From: Sphingomonas sanguinis
GTDB taxonomy: Bacteria; Pseudomonadota; Alphaproteobacteria; Sphingomonadales; Sphingomonadaceae
Direction: 5' to 3'
Assembly (NCBI RefSeq): GCF_019297835.1
Contig: NZ_CP079203.1
Location: 2,842,501 to 2,906,500 of the forward strand
Length of the DNA stretch: 64,000 nt
Both the position numbers and the translations under genes were made by a program. Positions 17,938 through 27,885 of the stretch are shown here, piece after piece. A model generated the notes under the pieces. It was not told the origin of the DNA, did not search any database, and worked only from the letters and a program-made list of their open reading frames with translations. Position 1 is the stretch's first letter. Each line of letters begins with the position of its first letter.

Positions 17938-18777
17938 TCAGAACTTCTGACGCAGTCCCAGCATCAGCGAGGCGGACGAAAGCTTCGGCTTGTAGCTGCT
18001 CGTCGTGGTCGTCGCCGTCGCGGACGCACCCGTGCCCGTCACCGCGATGGACTTCGCGTCGAACGACAGCGCCGACGTCCGCGAATAGCGGCCCATGAGC
18101 TCAAGCGTCGTCGCCGGGTTCAACTGATAGCCGAGGCCCGCGTCGAGATGCCAGCGGAAGCCCCAGTCACGATCGTTGAGACGGGTGCCGGGTCGACGGG
18201 CGGCCGGTGTCGCCGGGGTCGTCGGGTTAGCGACACGGGTGACGCTCGCATCGACGCGCGAGGCGCCGATGCCGCCGCCCACGAAGGGATTGAGACGACC
18301 ACCGGGATTCAGGTCGGCGTAGCCCGAAATCCCGAGATCGAGAGACCTTACCCGTCCGGCTGCGACGTTCGCGCGGTCGCCGAGCGTCGACGCATCGATC
18401 TTCGCACTGCCGTAACCGACGGTGCCTTCCAACCGGAAGCCGCCGAAGTCGTAACCGGCGCCGAGCTCGCCGGTGAACGCGGCCTTGGCGTCGACATCGC
18501 GAGAAAAGCCAGGGGGGACGGTCCGGGCGGGTGAGCGGGGCGGTGTCGTGCCGGGCTTCGCTGCCGGCGAGGCCGGCTGCTTGGGGAACTTGAGGTCCGA
18601 ATCGAGTTGGGCGCCGGCGCGAACGACGCCGTAGGCACCAGGCGCACCAACCTCCTGAGCGAACGCCGGTCCAGCGACGGACACCATCGATGCGACCGCT
18701 GCGGCAGTGATCAGGATCGGATTGGTCCGCCGTGCGTCACGGCGAATGGGCACGCCCGAATGGAATATCGAAATCAT
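17938..18777 (-). CDS. OmpW/Opa-like outer-membrane beta-barrel protein (copy 1)
   Basis: 279 aa with a signal peptide ending AGPAFAQ, a Pro-rich insert near residues 70-90, then amphipathic strands typical of an 8-stranded porin-like barrel (AAFTGELGAGYDFGGFRLEG, LNPFVGGGIGASRVD, WHLDAGLGYQL) and a terminal Phe (LMLGLRQKF), the BAM recognition signal. Members of this group are small outer-membrane proteins with structural or adhesion roles. A clear paralogue lies at 57446-58222 with the same order of motifs. It is transcribed away from the sigma-factor gene. Confidence 0.85.
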   Translation of the reverse strand: MISIFHSGVPIRRDARRTNPILITAAAVASMVSVAGPAFAQEVGAPGAYGVVRAGAQLDSDLKFPKQPASPAAKPGTTPPRSPARTVPPGFSRDVDAKAAFTGELGAGYDFGGFRLEGTVGYGSAKIDASTLGDRANVAAGRVRSLDLGISGYADLNPGGRLNPFVGGGIGASRVDASVTRVANPTTPATPAARRPGTRLNDRDWGFRWHLDAGLGYQLNPATTLELMGRYSRTSALSFDAKSIAVTGTGASATATTTTSSYKPKLSSASLMLGLRQKF

Positions 18778-19023
18778 GGGTCATCCCGCTCTACAAGTAG
18801 TGGCTCGCACCGGATCGGCTGTCGCCAACCAGGCGATGAACGGAGGACGAACCCAGGCCTGCGATACCTCAAGGGATTACGACATTTTCGTGCTGATCGC
18901 GCTCTGCGCCTAACGCGACCGAAGGCGAACGCAAATTTTTCGGTCGGGATTGAGGACGTGGCCGATCGACTTCGTCTCCGTCCGGGCGGGACCTTCGGCA
19001 AGTTGTTGACAGGGCCTTTGACG

Positions 19024-19551
19024 ATGATGGTGCTGATGACGGAACCGAACCTGCTGACGGCTGCCTTTCTCGAGAAGAGGTCCGACCTCCGCCGCTATTT
19101 CGCCGCAAGGGTCGGAGGTGACGATGCGGACGACCTCGTCCAGGAAACCTACCTGCGCATCGTGCATTCGGATCCGAAGCTGGAGATCCGCAAGCCCTCT
19201 GCGTACCTCTATCAGCTCGCCAACAACATCATGCTCGATCGTTTGCGCCAGTCACGTGCACGCGGAGCGCGGGAAGGAAGATGGCATTCCGCAACCGTTA
19301 CGAGGACGGCATCGGGGGAGGACATGGACGATGCGATTCCAGCGGATCGAGTGCTGATAAGCCGTGATCGCCTGGAGCGTCTTCGCCGTGCCCTGGAAGA
19401 ACTGCCCGAAGCGGTCGAACGGACGTTCTACATGCACAAGATCGAGGGACTCTCGCACCGCGAGGTGGCGAGCCGTCTCGGTGTTTCGCAGAGTCTCGTC
19501 GAGAAGCACATGATGCGAGCGCTGCGCCATCTGATGTCGGTGCCGGAATGA
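19024..19551 (+). CDS. FecI-like ECF sigma factor
   Basis: 175 aa from ATG 19024 (19036 also possible). Region 2 (FAARVGGDDADDLVQETYLRI ... YLYQLANNIMLDRLRQ) and region 4 (ALEELPEAVERTFYMHKIEGL followed by a helix-turn-helix SHREVASRLGVSQSLVEKHM) are complete. The downstream genes are a FecR-like anti-sigma factor and a TonB receptor with an N-terminal signalling domain, the standard cell-surface signalling trio. It should direct RNA polymerase to the receptor gene when ligand is bound outside. Confidence 0.92.
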   Translation: MMVLMTEPNLLTAAFLEKRSDLRRYFAARVGGDDADDLVQETYLRIVHSDPKLEIRKPSAYLYQLANNIMLDRLRQSRARGAREGRWHSATVTRTASGEDMDDAIPADRVLISRDRLERLRRALEELPEAVERTFYMHKIEGLSHREVASRLGVSQSLVEKHMMRALRHLMSVPE

Positions 19552-19654
19552 TCCGATCCGATCGCATGCCAGGCATTCTGCGCGATGATTGCGGTGCCGA
19601 GCCGATGAATTCGTCCCTGACGACGAAACGTCTCGATGGCGGGGTGAATGATCT

Positions 19655-20665
19655 ATGAACGACGAGTACGAGATCCAGTCTTGTGAGGACCAGGCGATCG
19701 CCTGGTTCTTACGCCTCCAGGACTGCGACGACGAGGAGACGTGGATCGCCCACCGGGACTGGCTGGAAGCGAACGCTGCGAACGCAGCGGCCTACGCGGC
19801 GGTCGAGCGTGTCTGGATCGAAACCGAGGCGTTGCCGGCCCACGTCGCTTCGTCGAATGAGATCACGGCACATCAGGACGAGGCTGGCATGTCCGGGACC
19901 GTGGTCGATCTGGCGGATAGGCGGGCTGCCGTCACCCGCCGACGCGCGATGGTCTGGATTCCGACGGCGGTCGCCGCGGCGCTCGTCGCCATGGTCGCCG
20001 TTCCGCAGATCGATGGCATCTTCCCTTCGTCCGGGACGGTCTACCGCACCGATGCGAGAGGCACGCGTGAGGTCGTCCTGGCGGACGGCTCCGTGATGAC
20101 GCTGAACCGGAACAGCGAAGCAACGGTGCGAATCGAAGGCAACGAGCGTTCAGTCGTGCTGGCGTCCGGCCAGGTGGCCTTCGACGTACGACATGACGCC
20201 ACCCGCCCCTTCACCATCGCGGCCGGCGGTCGTCAGGTCCGGGTCCTCGGAACCGCGTTCGACGTGATGACACGAGACGGCGCCTTCGGCGTTTCGGTGA
20301 GTCGAGGACTGGTTTCGGTGTCCCAATCGAAGGCTCCCGGCGACGACGTGAAGCTGCCTGCCGGAAGGGCGCTGCTTCGCCTGCCGGGCCAGGACCGGGA
20401 TCAGATCGTCAGCTTCGATCCGGACAACGCGCTGGCCTGGAAGGACGGACGGCTGGTGTACCTCGACAGCGACCTGGGAACGGTCGCGCGGGATTACGAG
20501 CGCTACATCGGCAAGCCGGTCTCGGTCGCTCCCGACGTCGCGCGGCTGCGCATCTCGGGCGTCGTCAGAGCCCGGGACGAGAACGACCTCATCCGTCAGC
20601 TTGAAGAACTGCTGCCGGTGCGTATCGTCAGGACCTCGACTGGGCGTGAGATCGCCAAGAGATAG
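19655..20665 (+). CDS. FecR-like anti-sigma regulator
   Basis: 336 aa. An N-terminal DUF4880 region (AIAWFLRLQDCDDEETWIAH) that contacts the sigma factor is followed by a single membrane segment at residues ~99-117 (VWIPTAVAAALVAMVAV), a periplasmic FecR domain (GTREVVLADGSVMTLNRNS) and a C-terminal STN-binding/DUF4974 region (SGVVRARDENDLIRQLEE). It relays the outer-membrane receptor state to the sigma factor. The gap to the sigma gene is about 100 bp, and it overlaps or abuts the receptor gene. Confidence 0.93.
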   Translation: MNDEYEIQSCEDQAIAWFLRLQDCDDEETWIAHRDWLEANAANAAAYAAVERVWIETEALPAHVASSNEITAHQDEAGMSGTVVDLADRRAAVTRRRAMVWIPTAVAAALVAMVAVPQIDGIFPSSGTVYRTDARGTREVVLADGSVMTLNRNSEATVRIEGNERSVVLASGQVAFDVRHDATRPFTIAAGGRQVRVLGTAFDVMTRDGAFGVSVSRGLVSVSQSKAPGDDVKLPAGRALLRLPGQDRDQIVSFDPDNALAWKDGRLVYLDSDLGTVARDYERYIGKPVSVAPDVARLRISGVVRARDENDLIRQLEELLPVRIVRTSTGREIAKR

Positions 20666-23072
20666 GTTGCGGAAGATTGTGAGGCCGATCCTGGCCGGGA
20701 TGACGTCGATCGGACTGGCGATCGCCGCTACGTCGCCGGCAGAAGCGCTGGATGGAGCCGGCGGGCGTTTCGACGTGCCCGCCGGTCCCCTGCCACGTGC
20801 GATCGTCACGCTGGCGCGGCAGGCCGGCGTCACCATCGCGACCAGCGAAGCCGGCGCGGCGCAGGTTCACGTCCGCGCGGTGCGCGCCGCTCCGACCATC
20901 GATGCAGCCTTGCGGGCGATGCTTCAGGGAAGCGGTTTCGAGGCGATCAGGATCGACGCCGCGACATACGTCGTACGGCGGAGCAGACAGGCAGCGAGAC
21001 GATCCGACCCCCGCGCTGCACCTCCTGTCCCCCGCACGCCGAAGCACCCTGCCACAGACGCCGATATCGTCGTGACCGCATCGAAGCTGCCGCAGCCGCT
21101 GGCCGCATTCAGCGGGACCGTGCAGGTGCTCGACCTCGATCAGGCCGGCATGCGCAACACCGAGGGACGCGGCACGGGGGCCATCGTCGACCAGCTACCC
21201 GTCATGGCGTCGACGGGGCTCGGTCCTGGGAGGGACAAGCTGTTCGTACGCGGCATCGCCGACAGCAGCTTCACGGGCACGACGCAGGCTGCAGTGGGCC
21301 AGTATCTGGGCGAAGTCCGCCTCAACTACAACACCCCCGACCCGAGTCTCGCGCTGTACGACCTCTCCCGTATCGAATTGCTGGAGGGGCCGCAGGCCAC
21401 CCTATACGGGGCCGGAGCGCTCGGCGGCATCCTGCGTCTCGTGCCCAACCGTCCGGTGCATGGCAGATGGGAGGGAAGCGTCCTGTCGAGCGTGGCGGCT
21501 GCGGCGAACGGCAGGATCGGCAGCGACCTGGCTGGCGTCCTGAACGTGCCCTTGGGTACGGACGTGGCGACGCGGGTCGTCGCATACGGAGGGACGACGC
21601 CGGGCCTGGTGGACGATACCCAACGTGGCCTGCATGCCGTGGGCCGATCCCGCATCCTGGGTGGCCGCGCCGTCGTCGAAGCGCGACTGGCCGGCGACTG
21701 GTCGATAGAAGCGGGTGGAGCCTTTCAGCGGATCGACCATCGAGACGCCCGCTACGCCGCGGGGCCGGACAATCCACCCGCCCGCTCGTCGAGCATCGCA
21801 CAGCCTGCGAGCAACATATTCGGGCTCGGCGAGATCACGGTCCGCAAGCGCTGGGCCGACGGCGTCGAACTGGTTAGCGCCAGCGCCCTGGTGAAGAACG
21901 ATCTCGCCGCTCGATACGATCTCTCCCCGGTCGCGTCAGGCGCGCTGAACAACAGCAGGAACGAGGCGGTGCTCGTCAGCAACGAGACCCGGCTGTCACG
22001 ATCCACCAGCCGCACGGCAGGCTGGCTGATCGGCATCCATGGCGTGAGCAGCGCGAGCCAATTCACCACCGCCTTGGAACGAGAAGGGAAACGGATCAAC
22101 CAGGTACGGATCGGTACCGGCGTGGCCGATGTCGCCCTCTTCGGAGAGGCGGCCGCCGACATCGGCCCGACTTGGACGGCGACCTTGGGAGGGCGGGTGG
22201 CCTATTCGGAAGTGCGGGTCCTCGGATCGCTGCCACCCGAGATCACGGTATCTGATCTCGATCCGCTCAAGCGAGCCGTTCTCAGGATACTTCCATCGGC
22301 CGCGATCGCCTGGCATCGCGTCGACCTCTCGGCCTACACCCGGTATCAGCGTGGCTACCGCGTCGGGGGCCTGACCGTCATTCCGATCATCGATCCGTTC
22401 AGCGGCGAACGATCGTTCTCGGTCGATTCGTTCCGCCCGGACACCGTCGACATGGTCGAGGCAGGACTGAGATTCGGCAACGTGCGGAAATCAGCGGTGT
22501 CGGGTGCGCTGGCGGTGTCGGTGACCCGGTGGCGCAACATACAGGCCGACGTGATCGACACCTACGGACCCTACACCACGAACGTCGGCGATGTTCATGT
22601 TCTTGGCTTCGAGGGCTGCGCGTCGTGGCGGCCGGGTGACCGTTTCACCCTGTCGGGGGCCTTCTCGCTCGTACGCAGCACCAGACTGAAGGGCGGCACG
22701 TACGATCCTCCTGGCTCGCGCCTTTCGCTACCGAACATCCCGTTAGCCACCCTGCGGGTCGACGCCGAGCGTAGCTTTCGCCTTCATGACGAATCCGAAC
22801 TCTTGGCGCACGCACGAGTACGATACGTCGGTCGGTCCGATATCGGCATCGGCAGCAACAGCCTGCTGCGACAGGGCGACTATTTCGATGTCGGGGCTGG
22901 AATCGAGATGAGACAGGGCGGCGGCACCGTGTTCCTCGAGGCCGAGAACCTTCTCAACGTACGCGGCAACCGCTTCGGCCTGGGCAATCCCTACACCGCC
23001 TCCAGCGGAGACCAGCGCATCCCCCTCCAACCGAGGACGTTCAGATTGGGCGTCCGGAAGGCGTTCCGCTGA
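20646..23072 (+). CDS. TonB-dependent transducer receptor with STN domain
   Basis: About 808 aa from GTG 20646, overlapping the end of fecR; TTG 20667 and ATG 20700 are alternatives. After a signal peptide (GLAIAATSPAEA) comes a secretin/TonB N-terminal (STN) signalling domain (FDVPAGPLPRAIVTLARQAG), a TonB box-like DADIVVTASK, a plug (GRDKLFVRGIADSSFTG, ELLEGPQATLYGAGALGG) and a 22-strand barrel ending ...FRLGVRKAFR. The substrate is probably a chelated metal or complex carbon compound; the trio is FecIRA-like, but the ligand cannot be read from sequence. The last residue is Arg after Phe, slightly unusual for a barrel end. Confidence 0.92.
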   Translation: MRSPRDRLRKIVRPILAGMTSIGLAIAATSPAEALDGAGGRFDVPAGPLPRAIVTLARQAGVTIATSEAGAAQVHVRAVRAAPTIDAALRAMLQGSGFEAIRIDAATYVVRRSRQAARRSDPRAAPPVPRTPKHPATDADIVVTASKLPQPLAAFSGTVQVLDLDQAGMRNTEGRGTGAIVDQLPVMASTGLGPGRDKLFVRGIADSSFTGTTQAAVGQYLGEVRLNYNTPDPSLALYDLSRIELLEGPQATLYGAGALGGILRLVPNRPVHGRWEGSVLSSVAAAANGRIGSDLAGVLNVPLGTDVATRVVAYGGTTPGLVDDTQRGLHAVGRSRILGGRAVVEARLAGDWSIEAGGAFQRIDHRDARYAAGPDNPPARSSSIAQPASNIFGLGEITVRKRWADGVELVSASALVKNDLAARYDLSPVASGALNNSRNEAVLVSNETRLSRSTSRTAGWLIGIHGVSSASQFTTALEREGKRINQVRIGTGVADVALFGEAAADIGPTWTATLGGRVAYSEVRVLGSLPPEITVSDLDPLKRAVLRILPSAAIAWHRVDLSAYTRYQRGYRVGGLTVIPIIDPFSGERSFSVDSFRPDTVDMVEAGLRFGNVRKSAVSGALAVSVTRWRNIQADVIDTYGPYTTNVGDVHVLGFEGCASWRPGDRFTLSGAFSLVRSTRLKGGTYDPPGSRLSLPNIPLATLRVDAERSFRLHDESELLAHARVRYVGRSDIGIGSNSLLRQGDYFDVGAGIEMRQGGGTVFLEAENLLNVRGNRFGLGNPYTASSGDQRIPLQPRTFRLGVRKAFR

Positions 23073-23199
23073 CGGGGCCTGCAGGATCGCATGCGACCAG
23101 GCGGACTCCGGGTCCGTGGGGGGAATGGGCTGAGGTGATCGTGTTTCGTCTTCGTCACCCACATAGACCGACTGATCCGGTCGCCTGTGGAGATTCGTA

Positions 23200-23595
23200 A
23201 TGCGTAAGATCATCTCGATGCTCGCCGCCGCCGCGATGCTGACCCCGGCCATCACGGTGCCGGTGGAAGCACAACGGTCGCGGCGGGATCGCGTCATCGT
23301 AGTGCAGGACCCCTACCGCTACGACGACGGCTATGACGACGGCCACCACGATGGTCGCGAAGCGGGGTACCAGCGCGGCTACGAGGATGGGCGCGACGAC
23401 GGGACGGTGACCTATGCCGCCCAACCCTGTACTCGCCGCAAGGGCAAGGGTGCCGTAATCGGTGCGTTGGGTGGTGGTCTGCTCGGCCTCCTCTCTTCGG
23501 ACAGCAACAAGCTCGCCAATGCGGCCATAGGCGCGGCAGGTGGTGGCCTTGCAGGCGATCTGATCGGCAAGCGCGGAAAGGACTACGACTGCTGA
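23200..23595 (+). CDS. Glycine-zipper (2TM) outer-envelope protein, intact copy
   Basis: 131 aa with a signal peptide (MRKIISMLAAAAMLTPAITVPVEAQ), an acidic/aromatic repeat segment (YDDGYDDGHHDGREAGYQRG) and a glycine-zipper pair (VIGALGGGLLGLLSS ... AAIGAAGGGLAGDLIGKRG) ending KDYDC. Proteins with this Rick_17kDa-like zipper sit in the outer envelope and may oligomerise. It follows the TonB gene by 127 bp but probably has its own promoter. A decayed paralogue is at 62439-62812. Confidence 0.8.
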   Translation: MRKIISMLAAAAMLTPAITVPVEAQRSRRDRVIVVQDPYRYDDGYDDGHHDGREAGYQRGYEDGRDDGTVTYAAQPCTRRKGKGAVIGALGGGLLGLLSSDSNKLANAAIGAAGGGLAGDLIGKRGKDYDC

Positions 23596-24753
23596 GGGGC
23601 CCTGCAGGCCTTCGGATGCGTCACGTCGGCGATCCGGAACCATCCCGGATCCCCGGAGCCAGGCGGCCGGTCGGCAGACGCCGATCGGTCCCGCTTCCCT
23701 GGGATGATCCCAACGGTGGAAGCCTGATCCGATCCGCCATGTCCTCGAGAGACCTTGTCGTCGCGCGGCGGTCGGTGATCGCGGCACGGTCGACGCATCC
23801 GATCGATGACGTGTCCGTATCAGCTTCCACGCGCGAGCAGTGTCGCTCGAAGATTCCAAAGCGGGATGCGGCCAGCGCTCAAAGTCGCGTTCCTCGTTTC
23901 CGCTGACCGCCACCATTCGTATATAGATCAACATCATCGGGTGCGGCACGCGCCTCGGCCCGGTCTGGATCTGTGCTCTCATACCACTGCGGCACGAAGC
24001 CGATCGGACGTGCCGCATTCAGGCGTCGCGCGCAGCTGCTCCAGAACCATGGTCACGATCGCCATGGAGTGATACTGTCGGTCCATGGGCGCGCCATTGG
24101 ACATCTTCGATCCCGGCAACGGGGTGACGACGACGATCTGGGTGACCAGGGCCGAGGCTGCTGCGATCATCGCCATGTCACCCGGCGAGGAGCTTGAGCT
24201 CGAGGAGGGATCGACAGCCGAGCGCCACAATCCCGACGACGGGATGATCTGGGTCTGCGGGCATGGAGTACGACCGTGTGGTCGGCGTCGCGATCTGCTG
24301 CCCCAGCTGCGTCGGATACAAAGAGGAGATGGCGGGCAGTAGCGCTCGCGGGAGCACGATTCAAACGAGTTCGAATTCGACCTCGGGCGTCCAAGGGGCG
24401 ACATCGGCGAAGTGGCTCGCACTGGCGCCCAGCAAGTATCGGCTTCGGGATTCCGAATTAGCCATGCGACATGGCATCGAGTCTTACCGTGTCCGCTCGT
24501 CAAACCGCATAGATCATGCCGCCCGGCTTTCTGCACAGGTCGCGAGCCGACAGGCACCATCGGGTGCGAAAACGTCGACACCGGGCCTCCGGTGTCGACG
24601 AACGCCGATCCGTGAGCGATCGGTCAAGTCAATCGACCGTCCCATCCAGGAAGCCGAACCCTTACCGCTGCGGTCCCCGCAATTCGTCTGTCCGGCGGCA
24701 TCGAAGTCTCGTTCGCCGCCATGGGCATCTCGCAAGCCGCCGACCAGCCCTCG
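23596..24753. other. Gene-poor stretch
   Basis: About 1.15 kb with short, compositionally biased frames on both strands. One frame, 24085-24342 on the + strand (85 aa, with TTTIWVTRAEAAAIIAMSPG), could be a small gene, but it has no convincing ribosome binding site and no recognised domain. No RNA gene seen. Confidence 0.3.
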
Positions 24754-25098
24754 CTAGCGACGCCGATCGCCCGTCTCGTCGGAAATCGCCTCCAAGATGG
24801 AGACCGGCTGTTCCGTCGGCATCCCTGCGCCGCTACGGGATGCCAGACGACCCTTCTCCTGCATCTGGCCGTCGGCCAGTTTGGCGGCGATGCGGTTCGT
24901 GAGCACCTCTGCCATATCCTGGAGCTCCGACCATATCGCTTCGGCTCTGCGCAACGGCCAATGACCGCTGAACCCCTGCGCATGCTCCGCCTCGGCAAGT
25001 CTTAGAAGAGCATCGAGGTCCAACCCCTTCCTGTGGAACCGAGAAATCGCATCGTCGAGGCTTTCTGGTGCGCTATCTTCGCAGGATGAATCTGTCAT
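24754..25098 (-). CDS. Hypothetical protein
   Basis: 114 aa from ATG 25098; the frame is open further upstream to 25500 but that part has poor coding character. The body is helical and acidic at the start (SLDDAISRFHRKGLDLDALLRLAEAEHA), then WPLRRAEAIWSELQDMAEVLTNRIAAKL, and a basic tail. No domain recognised. The position downstream of the IclR gene on the same strand may mean co-regulation, with about 440 bp between them. Confidence 0.5.
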   Translation of the reverse strand: MTDSSCEDSAPESLDDAISRFHRKGLDLDALLRLAEAEHAQGFSGHWPLRRAEAIWSELQDMAEVLTNRIAAKLADGQMQEKGRLASRSGAGMPTEQPVSILEAISDETGDRRR

Positions 25099-25542
25099 GG
25101 ACGCATGACGCATTCGAAGGGTGAGCACCTCATTCCATGACGGTGCAAGTCCGGCATCATCAGGGCGCTGCCAATAGGCATGCATGCCGGTGCACGGAGT
25201 GGAAACCGATCCAACCGCGTCGCGAACGGCGCTCGATGGGACAGCGTCAACGTCGATACCCGCAGAGGGTGAGGCACCGGAAGACGGCAACGGACCGGTC
25301 GACGTCGTTCCCAAACCAGACCGATACGTGAGTCCCACTCCTGCATGGATCGTACCGCCGGAACCGGGAGCGGGGATCGGGGCGCCGCCAGCACAGGCCG
25401 CGTCAAGCGCGACGGCCGCTCTAAAGGTACCGTCTAGGCTTTTGGTTCTCGCGGGAGAACCGACGTCCACCGCGTTCAAGCCAAGGGCCGGCGTGATCAC
25501 GCCGGTCCGGGTATGCAGGACGCCCTTCCTCGCGAGGCTCCT

Positions 25543-26355
25543 TCAGAGCCCGGAGGATATCGCGCGCAGCCGCTCGGTGTAGTCCTCGAAGTGCCGCTCC
25601 ACCCGTTCGGCCGGGCCGATTACGCCTATTGCCATCGTCGATGGCGGGGATCCGAGCGGCACCGCGATGGATGAGAGGCCCGATCCACATTCTTCCCGTT
25701 CCACCGACAGCCGGCGTTCACGTATTCGGCAGAACTCCTCGTCCGGAACGGTGCGGGTCTTCGCCGCATCGGAGGCGCGAGGTCCCCCGCCGCGATCGTG
25801 GACTTGGGCATCGGACTCCGCATCCCGCTCGCGAGCCATGGCGAGCAGCAGCCTGCCACCAGCGTGCGCCTGCGCCATCTCTGCCGTAATCGATCCGATC
25901 GACGAGGGTCGACCCGAGGCGTTCCCAGGCGCCGTCGCGAGGACGACGATCTGGTTTCCGCTCCAACCGACCACATGTGCTGTCTCACCTGTGGCCTGCG
26001 CAGCCTTCTCGGCATACGACTCCAGCATGCCGGTGGTGCGCATCTGACGGTGGAAGCCTTCCGCAACGATCGCAGCATCGATCCCAAGAAGGTAACGGCC
26101 GCGCCGCGCCTTGCGGAGCATGTCCATGCCGATCAGAGTGTGGGCAAGATGGTAGACTACCTGTCGCGGCATCCCAAGCCGTTCGGCGATGGCGGTCGCC
26201 GAGATGCCCTGCGCATCCGCACGCGCCACGAGTTGCAGGATTTCGACGACGCGCGCTGCCGATCGGACCCGCGGCTCTCCCTGCCGACCGGAAGGCGACA
26301 TCCCCGTCGTCGCATCGGGAGCAGCCTTCTTCGGCTCGGAAAGGGGTTCCATCAT
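25543..26355 (-). CDS. IclR-family transcriptional regulator
   Basis: 270 aa from ATG 26355 (frame open to 26505). The N-terminal winged helix-turn-helix (SAARVVEILQLVARADAQG, ISATAIAERLGMPRQVVYHL) is followed by the IclR effector-binding domain (ETAHVVGWSGNQIVVLATAP, AHAGGRLLLAMA, LSSIAVPLG). Such regulators usually control catabolic operons in response to small aromatic or organic acids. No catabolic genes are adjacent, so the target is unknown. Confidence 0.88.
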   Translation of the reverse strand: MMEPLSEPKKAAPDATTGMSPSGRQGEPRVRSAARVVEILQLVARADAQGISATAIAERLGMPRQVVYHLAHTLIGMDMLRKARRGRYLLGIDAAIVAEGFHRQMRTTGMLESYAEKAAQATGETAHVVGWSGNQIVVLATAPGNASGRPSSIGSITAEMAQAHAGGRLLLAMARERDAESDAQVHDRGGGPRASDAAKTRTVPDEEFCRIRERRLSVEREECGSGLSSIAVPLGSPPSTMAIGVIGPAERVERHFEDYTERLRAISSGL

Positions 26356-26542
26356 CACCGCATCGTACCCGGTCAGCGCAGATTCACAACGCCAGCCACG
26401 GACACGCAGGCACATCCGCAGAACCACGCCCGTCTGCCTGAAGCGAGGCGTACAGGGACGGCCACTGCGCCGATGGTGTTCCCGGAACGCGGTCACGGGA
26501 AGCATCTAGGGAGGGGGAGGAACGACGATGGAGATATGAAAG

Positions 26543-26794
26543 GTGGATGAGAATCCGAAGGCGGAGGCCCACGACTACGCCAAGAAGCTGTTCGACGAGC
26601 ATGCCCACCAGATCGCGCGGGGGGCGATCGAACACCTGAAGACCTTCTACCCGGCCGCGCTCGGCAGCGTGCCCAAGAGCGCCGAGCAGTCGCTGCGCAA
26701 CAGCATCAAGGCGGACATCAGGCGGCGCCTTGGTCCGCTGATCAGCGTGATGACGGTGCTGGAGGACACCTGGGGTGGAGACCATGTCGATTGA
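26543..26794 (+). CDS. Small hypothetical protein
   Basis: 83 aa from GTG 26543 with GGAG about 11 bases upstream. Soluble and helical, with KKLFDEHAHQIARGAIEHLK and SLRNSIKADIRRRLGP; no signal or membrane segment. No family recognised. It is divergent from the IclR gene, so the ~190-bp region between them may be shared regulatory DNA. Confidence 0.5.
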   Translation: MDENPKAEAHDYAKKLFDEHAHQIARGAIEHLKTFYPAALGSVPKSAEQSLRNSIKADIRRRLGPLISVMTVLEDTWGGDHVD

Positions 26795-26985
26795 CCCGTC
26801 CCTCACCGATCGCTCCGAAAGGCTGAACAGGCAAGTCCGCTCCACATGGATGCTGGACCGACGTCACCGGTCCCGCAAACGAGATCGGCTCGCCCGCGTC
26901 CAGAGCCGCCGGAGGGGGAGGCAGAATCAGCAATATACGGTAGCTGACCGCATCCACTGCGGCAGCAGCAGTCGAGCCTCCTCCG

Positions 26986-27315
26986 TCAGTCCTTCCTGGC
27001 GGTCAGATGACGGCTGAGATGCTTGTTCATTTCGAACATGCTCGCGGACCTCTTGCCGAAGACCGCTTCCAGCCTGTCGTCCGCATTGATCTGGCGCCGG
27101 TCCTTGGCGTCCTGCAGGTCGTGCTTCTTGATGTACTCCCAGACCCTCCTGACGACCTCGCTGCGCGGCAGATCGTTCTCGCCCACGATCTCGGCGAGGT
27201 CCGGCGACGGGGTGACGGGAGCCGTGATGCCGCCGCGAGCGCCGCCCGCCGGCCTGCCGGTCTTCTCGGCAGACCTGGTCTCGTCCTTGCCGCGCTTCGT
27301 CGCCGTTCGTGCCAT
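26986..27315 (-). CDS. SWIB/MDM2 domain protein
   Basis: 109 aa from ATG 27315, with a strong GGAGG nine bases upstream. A basic, Lys/Arg-rich N-terminal tail precedes a single SWIB domain (residues ~40-107: LPRSEVVRRVWEYIKKHDLQ, RRQINADDRLEAVFGKRSAS, MFEMNKHLSRHL). SWIB domains are typical of eukaryotic chromatin remodelling factors but occur as short stand-alone proteins in chlamydiae and many alphaproteobacteria, where they probably act as DNA-associated proteins. Single gene. Confidence 0.88.
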   Translation of the reverse strand: MARTATKRGKDETRSAEKTGRPAGGARGGITAPVTPSPDLAEIVGENDLPRSEVVRRVWEYIKKHDLQDAKDRRQINADDRLEAVFGKRSASMFEMNKHLSRHLTARKD

Positions 27316-27885
27316 CTTCGGGTCCTCCGGTCTTCGACGCCGTCGCAGCGGCCAGATCAGAAAGGATGGTGGCCCGCACCGGTCTACCCTGTCAATCCGC
27401 CGAGAGCGCGAGTCATCATCACGACGAGATGTCGTCGTCCACCGGCGCATCGGCTGACTGGACTTCGAGGTGAGCCTGATCGGCTAGGATCAACGAGGGG
27501 TCGTCAGGTTGATGGAGACGTTCGATGCCGGACAACCCCCTGAGCGGCATCGTCCTCGTCAAGGAGCCGGGTAGCGGGGTTGCCATTCACAGCGGGAGCT
27601 CCAGCGCGTGCGAGGCGCAGCACCAAAGGTGAGGACGACGGCAGGGGGCGCGCTCGTCCTTCTGACGTGTACCCGGAAGATCGCGCTCCGCGTGGCTGCC
27701 GTTGCAGCCAGTAGGGACGGCGACACTGCATCCACGCGGCCGGGATCCGTGGAAAAAACGCACGCCGGGCGGAAGCAGACGACGGTCATCGAGTCGAACG
27801 ACTCGGCATGGACGCTCGCCGTCCAAGCAAGAACGGCGAAGTGGGAATGACCCCGGCGGGTTCAATCCTTGGAAGAAACGAGCGC
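27316..27885. other. Spacer before the TnsB-like gene
   Basis: About 570 bp without a convincing gene. The + frame that opens at 27808 is an N-terminal extension of the TnsB-like ORF with poor coding character. Nothing else seen. Confidence 0.35.

Noticed and set aside
23155..24018. 287-codon minus frame over the glycine-zipper gene
   Set aside because: The + strand gene has a signal peptide and zipper domain; the antisense frame is its shadow.
24361..24400. AGTTCGAATTCGA as a tRNA T-arm
   Set aside because: No acceptor or anticodon stem can be formed around it.
25444..25461. Hairpin GGTTCTC-GCGG-GAGAACC as IclR terminator
   Set aside because: The T-run lies on the wrong side for minus-strand termination.
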